NCBI GenBank assembly: GCA_043772905.1
Contig: JAYVFS010000016.1
Coordinates: 1-57,529, forward strand
Reading direction: 5' to 3'
DNA from: JAAFJT01 sp043772905
Lineage (GTDB): Bacteria > Bacteroidota > Bacteroidia > Chitinophagales > Saprospiraceae
DNA length: 57,529 nt
Below the pieces are notes generated by a model that did no database searches, was not told the origin of the DNA, and saw only the letters and a list, made by a program, of their open reading frames with translations. Numbering within the stretch: the first letter of the stretch is position 1; the number at the start of each line of letters is the position of its first letter. Positions 17,436 to 26,983 of the stretch are shown piece after piece. A program made the translations under genes and the position numbers.

Positions 17436-20270
17436 ATGAAACTCAAATTCGTTTTTTTCTCTTTGTGTCTTACTTTCCTCTCAACATCCACCACTCAGGC
17501 ACAACAGAAATGGATGGAGATGGTTGATAAAACATCAAACTTCTACGAAATCAAAGCCGCCTTCTTAACAGAAAACAAAGCACAGCTTAAAACCTATTAC
17601 AAGAACCTCCGTCGAGGTGATATTGAACCTCGTGACGAAACGTTCCATGCCGAACACGAAACGGAAGAGTATCAAAACATCGTTCACTTCATGCGCATGG
17701 CGGAATGGGTCGAGCCACGAGTGTCGGAAACAAACGGCGATATGGACGCACTCATTGAAAGCGACTATCGCGCCCGTTTGGCACAACAAAAAAATATCAA
17801 TCAACGTGCCGCAGCCAATTGGACGCTCGTTGGACCTATCAATACCGACAATATGTATGGCAACGGACGGGTCAACAGCATTAAAGTTGACCCCAACAAT
17901 GCCACAACACTATACGCGGGTACACCCTCTGGTCAATTGTGGAAATCAACCAATAATGGCGGGTCTTGGGCAGTCATTTCCGATGGTATTCCAGCAGCCG
18001 GTGTGACGGATGTGGCTATTGACCCCACCAACAGCCAAATCATTTATGCACTGACGGGTGATGCTGATAGAGCCATTTTTCACCCTTCTTCAAGGGGTTT
18101 GTATAAATCAACCAATGGTGGCGCATCTTGGACAACGACGGGATTGTCTTATTCCATTAGCAATGGTGTTGTTCTTATGGCTGTACTCGTGCATCCGCTC
18201 AATCCCAATATCATTTTGGTCGCTGGGTCGAATGGTATTAGACGTTCTACAAATGGCGGATCGTCTTTTACGCAAGTCAGTACAAACAGTATTCGAGAAC
18301 TGGTTTTCAACCCTCAAAACCCAGCGACTGTATATGCTGGTTCAAAATCAGGTGCAGCTCTTTTGCGCTCTTATGACAGTGGTGCGACTTGGACGCAAAT
18401 GACAACTGGCTTGCCTGGCAGTGGCGCAGCAGTGCGTTTTTCTGTTGATGTTTCTCCAGCTGATACCAACTACGTATATGTCATGGCGACCAACACGTCC
18501 GACAATATGTTTGGCTTCTATCAATCAACAGATGGCGGCAATACTTTTACGGAAAAGGCAAGCACGACACCTAATATTCCCAATGGTCAAGGCTGGTACA
18601 ACCTTGCAGTGGCGGCTGACCCGACAGTTGACAGTATCGTTTATGCCGCAGGCTTGAATGTTTATCGCTCAGCAAATGGTGGCACGACTTGGACAAGTTT
18701 AACAGGTATACATGTGGACATTCACGATTTGCAATTTAATGGTACAAGCCTATTAGCTGCCTCTGATGGCGGTGTTTACAGGCGCACAGGCTCTTCTTGG
18801 TCCAATATTTCAAGCAATTTAGCCATTGCGCAACCTTATGGCATTGGCTTGTCACCTACAAATGCCAATACAATCATCAGTGGGCATCAAGACAATGGCA
18901 CAAATTTAACTACAAATATGTCCACTTGGAATGCTGTTTCAGGTGGAGATGGTATGATTGCCTTTATTGATCGTACAAATAATAATCGGGTGTTTTGCAC
19001 CTATCAAAACGGCGTTTTAAGGCGTTCCACAAATGGTGGCAATTCATTCTCAACGATTTATACAGTGCCTGGCGGTTATTGGGTCACACCTTTTATGCAA
19101 GATCCTATTGACGCCAATACTTTGTATGCTGGTGGTGATCAAGTCGTTAAAAGTACTGATGGCGGAACAAATTGGGCACCTATAAGTCCTGCCAATGGAC
19201 AAGTAAGATGGATTGATGTTAGCCGCACCGACAACCAAATCATCTATTACTGTACGGCTTCTAAGGTTTACAAAACAATAGATGGTGGGACAAATTGGAC
19301 AGATGTTTCGGGAACAGTCCCTACCACAACGCATCTACATGTTCATATTGATGTCAATAACCCAGATGCGGTTTATGTCTCAATAGCTTCTACATCGAGC
19401 AACCAAGTTTATTATACCAGCAATGGCGGCACAACTTGGGCGAATATCAGTACGGGTTTGCCTGCTGTTGCAGCCAATTGTATCACCACACAAATCGGTC
19501 TTTTAGGTGCGGCTTATTGTGGAACGGACTTGGGTGTTTATTACAGAAACCCCTTATTATCAACGACTTGGCAACCTTTCAATACAGGTTTGCCGTCTGT
19601 ACCTGTGCGTGATTTAGAAATTCATTATGCTTCTGGCAGAATAATGGCTGCCACTTTTGGTCGCAGTGTTTGGGAGTCTCCTTTAGACCAAGTGGTTATC
19701 CCTGTTGAACTCGTCAACTTTCAAGGACAACTTTATTCTAATAAAAATCAAAACTCAAAATCAGAAGCCTTAAATACTGAGGGGGTGCTATTGACTTGGC
19801 AAACGGCAAGTGAATTGCGCTTTAGTCATTTTGAAGTAGAACGCAGTACAGACAGTAAATTGTGGGCTAAATTGATAGAACAAACCGCTAAAGGTACCGC
19901 CAGCTACTATCAAACAATAGATGATAAACCCTTTTATGGCATCAACTACTATCGGTTGAAAATGGTGGACAATGACGGAAGTTTTGACTACTCTAAAACA
20001 GTCGCCATAGAGTGGACAAAACCAAGCTCAAAACAGTGGACAATGTTTCCTAACCCTGTTAAAAATAAACTTTACTTAACAGGTAATGAAGACATTTCAG
20101 GCGAACACTCTGTTCATGTGTTAGACATAACAGGTCAGGTTATTTTAAAAACAACCATTACTCAATTGCGTAATGGTTTGTCTATCAATAACTTGTCTAA
20201 TGGTTCTTATATCCTTGACATCAAGGACAAGCAAGAGAACGAACGTAAATCATTTGTGATTGAGCGTTAA
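17436..20270 (+). CDS. Secreted BNR/sortilin-type beta-propeller protein with T9SS type A sorting domain
   Basis: A 944-residue exported protein. A signal peptide (about 1-22, ending T-Q-A-Q) is followed by a charged helical segment (to about 125) and then many BNR/Asp-box units of the form S-T-N-G-G-x-S-W, spaced 40-60 residues, which indicate one or two sortilin/VPS10-like beta-propellers (about 130-760). The C-terminus has an E-L-R-F-S-H-F-E-V-E-R-S-T-D type linker domain and an M-F-P-N-P sorting domain ending in S-F-V-I-E-R. Such proteins are often annotated as glycosyl hydrolases on weak grounds; I see no catalytic signature. One 12-mer (19774) encodes N-T-E-G-V in the linker. Confidence 0.87.
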   Translation: MKLKFVFFSLCLTFLSTSTTQAQQKWMEMVDKTSNFYEIKAAFLTENKAQLKTYYKNLRRGDIEPRDETFHAEHETEEYQNIVHFMRMAEWVEPRVSETNGDMDALIESDYRARLAQQKNINQRAAANWTLVGPINTDNMYGNGRVNSIKVDPNNATTLYAGTPSGQLWKSTNNGGSWAVISDGIPAAGVTDVAIDPTNSQIIYALTGDADRAIFHPSSRGLYKSTNGGASWTTTGLSYSISNGVVLMAVLVHPLNPNIILVAGSNGIRRSTNGGSSFTQVSTNSIRELVFNPQNPATVYAGSKSGAALLRSYDSGATWTQMTTGLPGSGAAVRFSVDVSPADTNYVYVMATNTSDNMFGFYQSTDGGNTFTEKASTTPNIPNGQGWYNLAVAADPTVDSIVYAAGLNVYRSANGGTTWTSLTGIHVDIHDLQFNGTSLLAASDGGVYRRTGSSWSNISSNLAIAQPYGIGLSPTNANTIISGHQDNGTNLTTNMSTWNAVSGGDGMIAFIDRTNNNRVFCTYQNGVLRRSTNGGNSFSTIYTVPGGYWVTPFMQDPIDANTLYAGGDQVVKSTDGGTNWAPISPANGQVRWIDVSRTDNQIIYYCTASKVYKTIDGGTNWTDVSGTVPTTTHLHVHIDVNNPDAVYVSIASTSSNQVYYTSNGGTTWANISTGLPAVAANCITTQIGLLGAAYCGTDLGVYYRNPLLSTTWQPFNTGLPSVPVRDLEIHYASGRIMAATFGRSVWESPLDQVVIPVELVNFQGQLYSNKNQNSKSEALNTEGVLLTWQTASELRFSHFEVERSTDSKLWAKLIEQTAKGTASYYQTIDDKPFYGINYYRLKMVDNDGSFDYSKTVAIEWTKPSSKQWTMFPNPVKNKLYLTGNEDISGEHSVHVLDITGQVILKTTITQLRNGLSINNLSNGSYILDIKDKQENERKSFVIER

Positions 20271-20288
20271 TGCAATAAATGACTGATT

Positions 20289-20330
20289 ATACTGAGGGGG
20301 TCACTTTTGCAAAAGTGACCCCCTCAGTAT
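20289..20330. terminator. Perfect 42-bp palindrome made of two head-to-head 12-mers
   Basis: Two copies of the dispersed motif (20289-20300 on minus, 20319-20330 on plus) flank TCACTTTTG and its complement, giving a perfect palindrome with no spacer. TTTTTAATA follows on plus. It lies between two convergent genes and is very probably their shared terminator. Confidence 0.9.
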
Positions 20331-20359
20331 TTTTAATATAAAATCTTTGTTGTCTTCCG

Positions 20360-22615
20360 TTAACGCAGCAAGGTCACATACCCTTTTAAACCAATACTTT
20401 GTCGTCGTGGATTTTCATAAACCACTTCATATAAATAAACACCTTGTGGCGAGGGTTGCCCAACATTGTTTTTCAAACCATTCCATCCTTTATCTGGGTC
20501 ATTTGATGTAAAAATGATTTCGCCCCAACGGTTTACGATGCGAAACTCAAATTTCTTCATACCCTCTGTAACACCAGTCCCTCTAAAACCATCGTTATCC
20601 GTATCATCATTAGGCGTAAAAGCATTAGGCATAAAGTAGGTGACCAATGGCTCAACGTCAATGACTTTTGTGATGGAGTCCACACACCCCTCAGTATTCC
20701 GCGCTTTGAGCGTCACTAAATGAACGCCTGTATCCTTAAAGGTGTAGAAGGGGTTTTGTTGCAGTGATATGCCTCTATAATTCACAAACCACTCCCAATT
20801 GACAGCATTGATGGATTTATCTTTGAAAAAAACAGTCGGTATCACACTCGACACTTTCTGCGGGGTGTATTCAAAGTTAGCTTCAGGAGAGGGTTTTATC
20901 TTTATCCAATTGCTAAAAAAGGCATCTTTCTTACAGCCCAAAGGTGAAACGATGTTCAGACGAACAGAATACGTCCCCCCCTTCTCGTAAATATGCGTTG
21001 GACTGATGGCACTGCCCGTCTTTCCATCTCCGAAATCCCATTTGATATTGTAAGTCGTATCCAACGGAAAGGATTTATTGTCAAAAAACACTTTCGCAGG
21101 GGCGCAACCTATAAAAGTATTGGGTTCAACGATGATAATAGCGGGTGCAGGCTGCCACGCCACAAGTTTAGTGGTCTTACCCACACAGTTGTAAATATCT
21201 TTAACAGCAAAAATCACATTTCTAACGCCCGGGCTTTGGTATTGATGGGTTGTTCTTATTGTATCATAATCCGCTGTTCCATCATTATAATCCCAAGTGA
21301 TTTGTTTTGTCGCTATCGCCGAAGTATAAACACCTGAAAAGGCAACGGGTCCTGGCACACAGGTATCATATTTAGCAGTGAAATTAGTCGTTATTTTACC
21401 ACCGATTTTAACCGTCAAAGAAGCTGAATCGCTGCACTGTGACCCTTCATTGAGGTATAGTACTCCTTGATATACACCCGTATCGCGAAACTGAATGGAA
21501 GGGCTCCAATCTGTAAAACGTTGTTTTACACCTTTAATATCAAATTCCCAAAAGAAATCTTTGATTTGTGACCGTTCGTAACTCTTATTATTGATGTTTA
21601 AATCAACTTTTTCACAACCATACAAAAAGAAGTGTTTGCCCGATACGGAATCAGCCGATATGATGGCATCAACCGTCTTTTGACATTGCACGGCATTGAA
21701 TTGAAAGTCTCGAAACATCCGACTCAACAAGACACCGTTTCGAAACTCTTCTACACAAACCGTTACGACATATTGGTTTATCATATTCGGCGTACCCGTA
21801 ATCAGCCCCGTATTCGGATTAATCTTTATAATGGGAGCGCCGCCCATAGGTTCGGATTCAGTATATTCAGGCTGTTTATAACTCACTGGTGCATACGGCG
21901 GTGGCGGCGGCAATCGCCCTTGATTACCACCGCCACCGCCTTGTGGCGAGGTATAAGCCGTACAAAACCGATAGACCAATTGGTCACCTTCCGCATCTTC
22001 AGCCCCATGATTGTATTTCAAGGGTTCATTGACACATATAAAAATAGGGGGAAGGGTCTTGAAGTAAGGACTGCTATTACCCAAACGCTGCGCTTCGGGT
22101 GTAATTTCGATACTGTAAGTCGAACCCGCACTGCTTGGTGAGTAAATATTGGCAATCGTCATATTACGACAGCATTTCTGATATGAAATAATATAGCTAA
22201 AGATGGTGTCAACTAAAGTGACATCCCATTCATACAGAGCTTCTTCGACAATAATGTTAGAAGGTGGAATCAAGCAGGGAATTTCATTAGGATTTACCAA
22301 TTGCCGCCTTAAGATGGGGACGGAAACGGCTTGCGCATCGCCATTATTACCATACAAATAATAACCATTATTGGTCTGTAAATAAACACCAACCAAGGCA
22401 GGGTTGTCAAAATCAGCGTTTGGGCGTGCGTTGTAAACATCTTTATACATCCGCATCGTAAAATGGTAGTCAATTTTATTGCCCGTCCTTTTGATAAATT
22501 TATAAGATATTTCGCCACCGACGATATGACTCCCCCTCAGTATGGAAGGCGTAAAAAAAAGGATACTACAATGGAAAATGCACTTCAAGTATTTGTTTAT
22601 CATCTGTCTGCCCAT
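20360..22615 (-). CDS. PKD-domain protein with gliding-motility CHU_C (T9SS type B) terminus
   Basis: A secreted protein of about 751 residues. After a signal segment ending near L-R-G, the mature protein starts S-H-I-V-G-G-E-I-S-Y, the common start of a large Bacteroidota surface-protein family. Two or three PKD-like domains follow (W-D-F-G-D-G-K-T near residue 540 and W-D-Y-N-D-G-T near 455), then the type B C-terminal domain with F-M-P-N-A-F-T-P-N-D-D, R-I-V-N-R-W-G-E and G-V-Y-L-Y-E-V. Export through type IX secretion and surface attachment are expected. No ATG opens the longest frame, which begins at TTG 22648; ATG at 22615 or 22603 is preferred. A 12-mer at 22532 is translated I-L-R-G inside the signal region. 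Confidence 0.87.
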   Translation of the reverse strand: MGRQMINKYLKCIFHCSILFFTPSILRGSHIVGGEISYKFIKRTGNKIDYHFTMRMYKDVYNARPNADFDNPALVGVYLQTNNGYYLYGNNGDAQAVSVPILRRQLVNPNEIPCLIPPSNIIVEEALYEWDVTLVDTIFSYIISYQKCCRNMTIANIYSPSSAGSTYSIEITPEAQRLGNSSPYFKTLPPIFICVNEPLKYNHGAEDAEGDQLVYRFCTAYTSPQGGGGGNQGRLPPPPPYAPVSYKQPEYTESEPMGGAPIIKINPNTGLITGTPNMINQYVVTVCVEEFRNGVLLSRMFRDFQFNAVQCQKTVDAIISADSVSGKHFFLYGCEKVDLNINNKSYERSQIKDFFWEFDIKGVKQRFTDWSPSIQFRDTGVYQGVLYLNEGSQCSDSASLTVKIGGKITTNFTAKYDTCVPGPVAFSGVYTSAIATKQITWDYNDGTADYDTIRTTHQYQSPGVRNVIFAVKDIYNCVGKTTKLVAWQPAPAIIIVEPNTFIGCAPAKVFFDNKSFPLDTTYNIKWDFGDGKTGSAISPTHIYEKGGTYSVRLNIVSPLGCKKDAFFSNWIKIKPSPEANFEYTPQKVSSVIPTVFFKDKSINAVNWEWFVNYRGISLQQNPFYTFKDTGVHLVTLKARNTEGCVDSITKVIDVEPLVTYFMPNAFTPNDDTDNDGFRGTGVTEGMKKFEFRIVNRWGEIIFTSNDPDKGWNGLKNNVGQPSPQGVYLYEVVYENPRRQSIGLKGYVTLLR

Positions 22616-22791
22616 TTTAATATAAACCAAAAAGTGTTTGATGCTCAATAAGATTTTGTGTTTTTGAGTCTAGTCAAAAGATTATACTAATGAACACGTA
22701 TAAATATACGAAGAAGATGCTTGATAGGAAAGAAATTATTGCGTTTTGGTTCTTTTTTTTGGTTAAACAACAGATTTTAGTGCTTTAAAAG

Positions 22792-22824
22792 ACGAATCGG
22801 ATACTTTTAAAGTATCCGATTCGT
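22792..22824. repeat. 33-bp palindrome after the GH20 gene
   Basis: ACGAATCGGATACTTT (22792-22807) and its complement (22809-22824) flank one base. The core CGGATA-T-TTTTAAA-TATCCG is shared with the palindrome at 26928-26960. It could terminate the GH20 transcript on minus, where TCTTTT follows. Confidence 0.8.
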
Positions 22825-22836
22825 GTCATAACTCGT

Positions 22837-23919
22837 TCATTCTATCTTTTTAAACAGTGCTTTAAAACAATTGGCTGATGTGTCCCCTTCTTTTGCCGTG
22901 TAAAACTCCTCCAAAAAAGAGCCGACACCTGACCAAACCGTTTGCATCATACCTTGATAACGTTCTTTCATTTCAGGCGTTGCGGCAGCTCTGAAACGAA
23001 CAAAATCCTCCGTTTGCGCCGCCGCTACTGAGGGGGTACGCCAAGGACATGTGATGACATTAAAGCCTTTCATGGCAAAATACACTGCCGTTTGTATGTT
23101 TTTTTCGTAATGCCAATCACAAATCATCACGTCTTTTGACACCATATCAATAGCTCGGTGCGTGCTGTTGAAACTGCCTTCCCACATACCAATACCCGTC
23201 GTTTTGCCATCCAACAAACGGTCGCCCCAAATCCATAACTGCCTGTTTTTCAATGCCAAATGGCTCTGAATCTTATTGACTTCACCTGCAAACAGCTCGG
23301 CTTTGTCTCTACCGCCACATCGTGGGCATTTTTCATCGCCGATGTAAAACACTTCATCCATGCCCGCATGAAACGCATCGGTTTCAAAGACATCGCAAAT
23401 TTCATCCACCAAATCAAAGACGATTTTATGCACCCCTTCGTGCAACGGGCAATAACTTTTGCAATACAAACCATCGCTATTAGGCCAGGCATATTTTTCA
23501 GGCATTTTAACGTGTGGCGTTTCATCAAATTCAGGATACACCCGCAACAAGTTATAGATCGTACTCGCCCAAGACTGATGTCCCAACAAGTTAATTTGCG
23601 GAATCAAACGAATATTGTTCGCTTGACAAGCCTGAACCAGCTTCTGAACAGCCTCTTTTGAGAGTGCATCACTGTCCCGCAGTTCAGGGTGCGTTTGAAA
23701 CTGATAGTTGAAATCAATACGTAGAATTAAGGTATTGACCCCACGTGTCGCCAACTCTTCGTTGATGAACCGAACAAATGTATCCACTTGTGCCACATGT
23801 GGTGAGCCGATGCAAAAGCCGCGCACAGGCATCAAATTGTCGGTGTTTGTTTGAGCGAACAGCGTGTTTCCAAATAGTAGGCAAATGAAAGTGATGTGGC
23901 GAATGTGTTGAGTATCCAT
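22837..23919 (-). CDS. Exported glycoside hydrolase family 20-like protein
   Basis: A 360-residue TIM-barrel protein with a signal peptide (about 1-22, ending F-A-Q). The segment H-A-G-M-D-E-V-F near residue 185 matches the H-x-G-x-D-E motif of GH20 beta-N-acetylhexosaminidases, whose Asp-Glu pair positions the substrate acetamido group and donates the proton. W-I-W-G-D-R and M-Q-T-V-W-S-G-V add expected aromatic residues. A C-P-R-C pair near 200 is unusual. It is the last gene of the minus-strand cluster with a NagX-like acyltransferase and a sulfatase, which fits release of N-acetyl-hexosamine in the periplasm. Substrate specificity is inferred from that context. Confidence 0.78.
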   Translation of the reverse strand: MDTQHIRHITFICLLFGNTLFAQTNTDNLMPVRGFCIGSPHVAQVDTFVRFINEELATRGVNTLILRIDFNYQFQTHPELRDSDALSKEAVQKLVQACQANNIRLIPQINLLGHQSWASTIYNLLRVYPEFDETPHVKMPEKYAWPNSDGLYCKSYCPLHEGVHKIVFDLVDEICDVFETDAFHAGMDEVFYIGDEKCPRCGGRDKAELFAGEVNKIQSHLALKNRQLWIWGDRLLDGKTTGIGMWEGSFNSTHRAIDMVSKDVMICDWHYEKNIQTAVYFAMKGFNVITCPWRTPSVAAAQTEDFVRFRAAATPEMKERYQGMMQTVWSGVGSFLEEFYTAKEGDTSANCFKALFKKIE

Positions 23920-23963
23920 CGTATGTTTTTTATGTGAAAAAGTAGAAACGTAAAAAAGAACAC

Positions 23964-23996
23964 AGAATTACGAAATCTTTTAGATTTCGTAATTCT
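23964..23996. repeat. Hairpin between NagX-like and GH20 genes
   Basis: AGAATTACGAAATCT (23964-23978) and its complement (23982-23996) flank a TTT loop. A 12-mer copy follows at 24009-24020. Confidence 0.8.
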
Positions 23997-24052
23997 AAAA
24001 GACGTAAAATACTGAGGGGGGATTATATAAAATTTATACACTTATTTCAAGT

Positions 24053-25237
24053 CTATATCCTAATAAAAATCCGCTTCCGATACAGCCAAAACAAGAGCAA
24101 CCATTCAAAAAACAATATCAAAAAGCCATGTACAAAAGGGGCATAAGCCGCGCCAAAAACTTCGGCATATTGTTTTCCTAAATGTATGGACAGCGACGAA
24201 CCGATAAAACCATCAATAGTATGTGCAATGATGTAAGCAGCAATCGAGTTTGCGCCAACCACTATGAGCGGGAAATACCATTTTGTCGTTTTCAAAACAT
24301 CTATTGACCAATAAAAAAACGCCATAAAAAGAAAGCAACTGCCACCACTGAAAAGCGTCCAAGTTGGTGTCCAAATCCGTTTGACATTTGGACAAATATT
24401 CAAAGCGGCAAATACCCATGCAACAAATATCAATGAGCTGCCGATGATGATAAAATTCTTAATTTTTTCATTGGGTAAACTATTGTTTTTCAATTCTTTA
24501 CCTGCTATCAGACCTAATATCATTGTGCCTAAAGTCGATATAAAACTCAAGGTCGCATAGCCGCCGCCATTGAATAAAAAAAGCTTTGCACGTGGGAAAA
24601 GGTTTAAAAACCAACGGTCAAATGCCCATGCCAAATTGGTGTTTTTGTTCCAATGCGCAGCAAAACCATCGAGGTTATATACCCATTCTGCTGTCGTGCC
24701 TGTTTGTGTATAATCAAATCCAACACTCGGCAACGGATACCAAGCAAAAGCTAAAAAATAACCCATTAAAAGAATTGCAAGGCTGATAATTTGCACATTT
24801 GAAGACCTAAATCCTAATAAAAACAAGAAAAAATAGCCCAAACCGATTTGCGTTAAGGTGTCTTCAAAAGTAAAACTAGTCTGTTGAGCGTGCATAGACC
24901 TTAGAAAAATACCCAATAAAATCAATATCACAGACCGTCTGAGTGCATGAAAATACATCTTCCGCGGCGACTCCCCTTTCGCAATCCGACTCGCTATCGA
25001 ATAAGGCAACGCTACACCCACCAAAAACGAAAACGAAGGCTGAATCATATCGTGCAAAGAACAACCCACCCATTCGACATGGCTTTGATGCCACGCCAAA
25101 AATTGCCAAAAGCCACTTTCAGGCAGTGCCTTTGATACCTTTTCAAAAGACAACACTTCGCCCATCATTAAGAGCATAACAAAACCGCGAAAGGCATCTA
25201 TCGAAGCCATGCGGGGAAACGTTGGTTTATTTTCCAT
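24053..25237 (-). CDS. NagX/HGSNAT-like membrane acyltransferase (DUF5009 type)
   Basis: A 394-residue protein with about ten transmembrane helices. The N-terminal R-M-A-S-I-D-A-F-R-G-F segment and the H-D-M-I-Q-P-S-F-S-F-L-V-G-V-A-L-P-Y-S helix are typical of bacterial relatives of lysosomal heparan-alpha-glucosaminide N-acetyltransferase (HGSNAT), often called NagX. HGSNAT moves an acetyl group across the membrane onto the glucosamine end of heparan sulfate. Adjacent GH20 and sulfatase genes support a role in amino-sugar glycan catabolism. An unmodified start at 25237 gives a 10-residue cytoplasmic tail. Acetyl transfer by this protein is inferred, not shown. Confidence 0.85.
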   Translation of the reverse strand: MENKPTFPRMASIDAFRGFVMLLMMGEVLSFEKVSKALPESGFWQFLAWHQSHVEWVGCSLHDMIQPSFSFLVGVALPYSIASRIAKGESPRKMYFHALRRSVILILLGIFLRSMHAQQTSFTFEDTLTQIGLGYFFLFLLGFRSSNVQIISLAILLMGYFLAFAWYPLPSVGFDYTQTGTTAEWVYNLDGFAAHWNKNTNLAWAFDRWFLNLFPRAKLFLFNGGGYATLSFISTLGTMILGLIAGKELKNNSLPNEKIKNFIIIGSSLIFVAWVFAALNICPNVKRIWTPTWTLFSGGSCFLFMAFFYWSIDVLKTTKWYFPLIVVGANSIAAYIIAHTIDGFIGSSLSIHLGKQYAEVFGAAYAPFVHGFLILFFEWLLLFWLYRKRIFIRI

Positions 25238-25261
25238 TTGTTTTATTCGTTTTTCGTTTTA

Positions 25262-25343
25262 TTTTTTGTCATTCTAAACGAAGTGAAAGAATCTGAATAA
25301 AATAACATACAGATTCTTTCACTTCGTTCAGAATGACAAAAAA
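25262..25343. repeat. Inverted repeat of the GTCATTCTGAACGAAGTGAA type
   Basis: Arms 25262-25295 and 25310-25343 are complementary over 34 bases with one mismatch (A for G in the left arm). Sequences of this kind are widespread intergenic palindromes in many bacteria. It lies between the sulfatase and NagX-like genes and is flanked by T/A runs, so it may act as a terminator. Confidence 0.88.
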
Positions 25344-25364
25344 AACACATAAATACTGAGGGGG

Positions 25365-26891
25365 TCATTTAGCCTTCGCTAAAATCGCCAACGCCTCTTT
25401 ATCTTTATACTGTACGATTAAATCTTTTAAATCCTTCTTCATTTGCGCAATTAAGGCTTTGTTTTTAGGATTGCCATAGACATTTTTCAATTCGTCAGGG
25501 TCGGTTTTTAAGTCAATAAGTTCCCAAAAATTGTCTTTGCCATAAAAATAAATGAGTTTATACCTTTCTCCTCTAATACCAAAATGCGGCATCACTCGGT
25601 GTGCATCGGGGTATTCATAGTAATGGTAATACATACCTTTTCGCCAGTTTACAGGCTTTTTCCCTTGAGTTACCAAGGGTAAAACGGATTTTCCTTGCAT
25701 ATCTGAAGGAATTGGAATACCCGCAATGTTCAAAATGGTTGGTGCAAAATCAATATTAACCACCATTTCATTGATGACCGTATTAGGCTTAATATGGTTT
25801 GGATAACGCATCACAAAAGGCATACGCAACGACTGTTCGTACATAAACCGCTTGTCGAACCAACCATGTTCGCCGAGGTAAAAACCTTGATCTGAGGAAT
25901 AAACGACAATGGTATTTTCTGCCAAACCCGTTTTGTCCAAGTAGTCCAACACACGTCCGATGTTGCGGTCAAGCGACAAAATGCAACCGAGATAGTCGTG
26001 CATATAACGTTGATATTTCCAAAGCGACTTTTCCTTAGCTGACATTTTAGTTGTGTCTAATTTGGCATTTTCAGGCTCATAATAGCTGTCCCAAGCCGCT
26101 TTTTGCGGTTTAGTCATGCGTTTCATGATGCCTGTTTCATCGGCATTGACTTTCAAATCCCAATCCCAACGCAAGTCTTTGACTTCCATGAGTTGATGTT
26201 CAGCCGCCTTGCGCGTTTTATAATCATCGTTGAAAGTCGTAGGCAAATCAAAGGTTTTGCCATCAAAAGCATGCAGGTCTTGGGCATCGGGCTGCCACTC
26301 ACGGTGCGGTGCTTTTTGACCAATCACAAGGCTAAACGGCTTGGATTTGTCACGTCCTTTGTCCAACCAATTAAGGGCTTCGTCGGTGATGATGTCCGTC
26401 ACATACCCCTCAGTACGGGTGCGCGAACTGTCCATATTGATAAAATCGGGATTGTAATAATTTCCCTGCCCAGGCAGCACCTTCCAATAGTCAAAATAGC
26501 GCGGCGTATTGTTGATATGCCATTTGCCAATCCACGAAGTGGCGTAACCGTTTTCCTGCAAATATTTCGGAAACATGGGCTGTCGCGTATCCATTGTCGT
26601 ATTAGGTCGATTGTCCGTTTGTCCATTGATGTGGTTGTATTTACCCGTCAGTAAAACCGCACGGCTGGGCGCACACAGCGAATTGGTGCAAAAAGAGTTT
26701 TTAAAAATCGCTCCTTCCCTTGCAATGCGGTCAATATTAGGCGTTTGAATGTGCGGACTACCATACGCACTGATGGCTTGCAGTGCATGGTCATCTGAAA
26801 AAATAAAGATGATATTGGGCTTTTTCGCTTCTTTTTTTGTGAAAGAGCCGAAACACAAGGCGGCTAAAAAGAGATAAAGTAGTTTTTTCAT
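25365..26891 (-). CDS. Exported sulfatase (formylglycine-dependent)
   Basis: A 508-residue arylsulfatase-family enzyme. A signal peptide (about 1-18) precedes K-P-N-I-I-F-I-F-S-D-D-H, which supplies metal-binding aspartates, and C-A-P-S-R, the sulfatase motif whose Cys is converted to formylglycine. L-T-G-K-Y, G-K-W-H and V-Y-S-S-D-Q-G-F-Y-L-G-E-H-G complete the fold, and the C-terminal region resembles DUF4976. Such periplasmic enzymes remove sulfate esters from glycans; neighbouring GH20 and NagX-like genes suggest a sulfated hexosamine substrate. No maturase (anSME) gene is in the window. A 12-mer copy (25353-25364) abuts the stop codon and another is at 26406. Confidence 0.92.
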   Translation of the reverse strand: MKKLLYLFLAALCFGSFTKKEAKKPNIIFIFSDDHALQAISAYGSPHIQTPNIDRIAREGAIFKNSFCTNSLCAPSRAVLLTGKYNHINGQTDNRPNTTMDTRQPMFPKYLQENGYATSWIGKWHINNTPRYFDYWKVLPGQGNYYNPDFINMDSSRTRTEGYVTDIITDEALNWLDKGRDKSKPFSLVIGQKAPHREWQPDAQDLHAFDGKTFDLPTTFNDDYKTRKAAEHQLMEVKDLRWDWDLKVNADETGIMKRMTKPQKAAWDSYYEPENAKLDTTKMSAKEKSLWKYQRYMHDYLGCILSLDRNIGRVLDYLDKTGLAENTIVVYSSDQGFYLGEHGWFDKRFMYEQSLRMPFVMRYPNHIKPNTVINEMVVNIDFAPTILNIAGIPIPSDMQGKSVLPLVTQGKKPVNWRKGMYYHYYEYPDAHRVMPHFGIRGERYKLIYFYGKDNFWELIDLKTDPDELKNVYGNPKNKALIAQMKKDLKDLIVQYKDKEALAILAKAK

Positions 26892-26927
26892 TGATAAGGT
26901 TAGTTTTAATCGTGGAAAAGTGCATCT

Positions 26928-26960
26928 AAGTATCGGATATTTTTAAAATATCCGATACTT
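26928..26960. repeat. 33-bp palindrome upstream of the sulfatase gene
   Basis: AAGTATCGGATATTTT (26928-26943) and its complement (26945-26960) flank one base. It shares the CGGATA...TATCCG core and the 16+1+16 layout with 22792-22824, so the two are copies of one family. Confidence 0.82.
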
Positions 26961-26983
26961 GGAATAAGTTAACAGATTCATAA

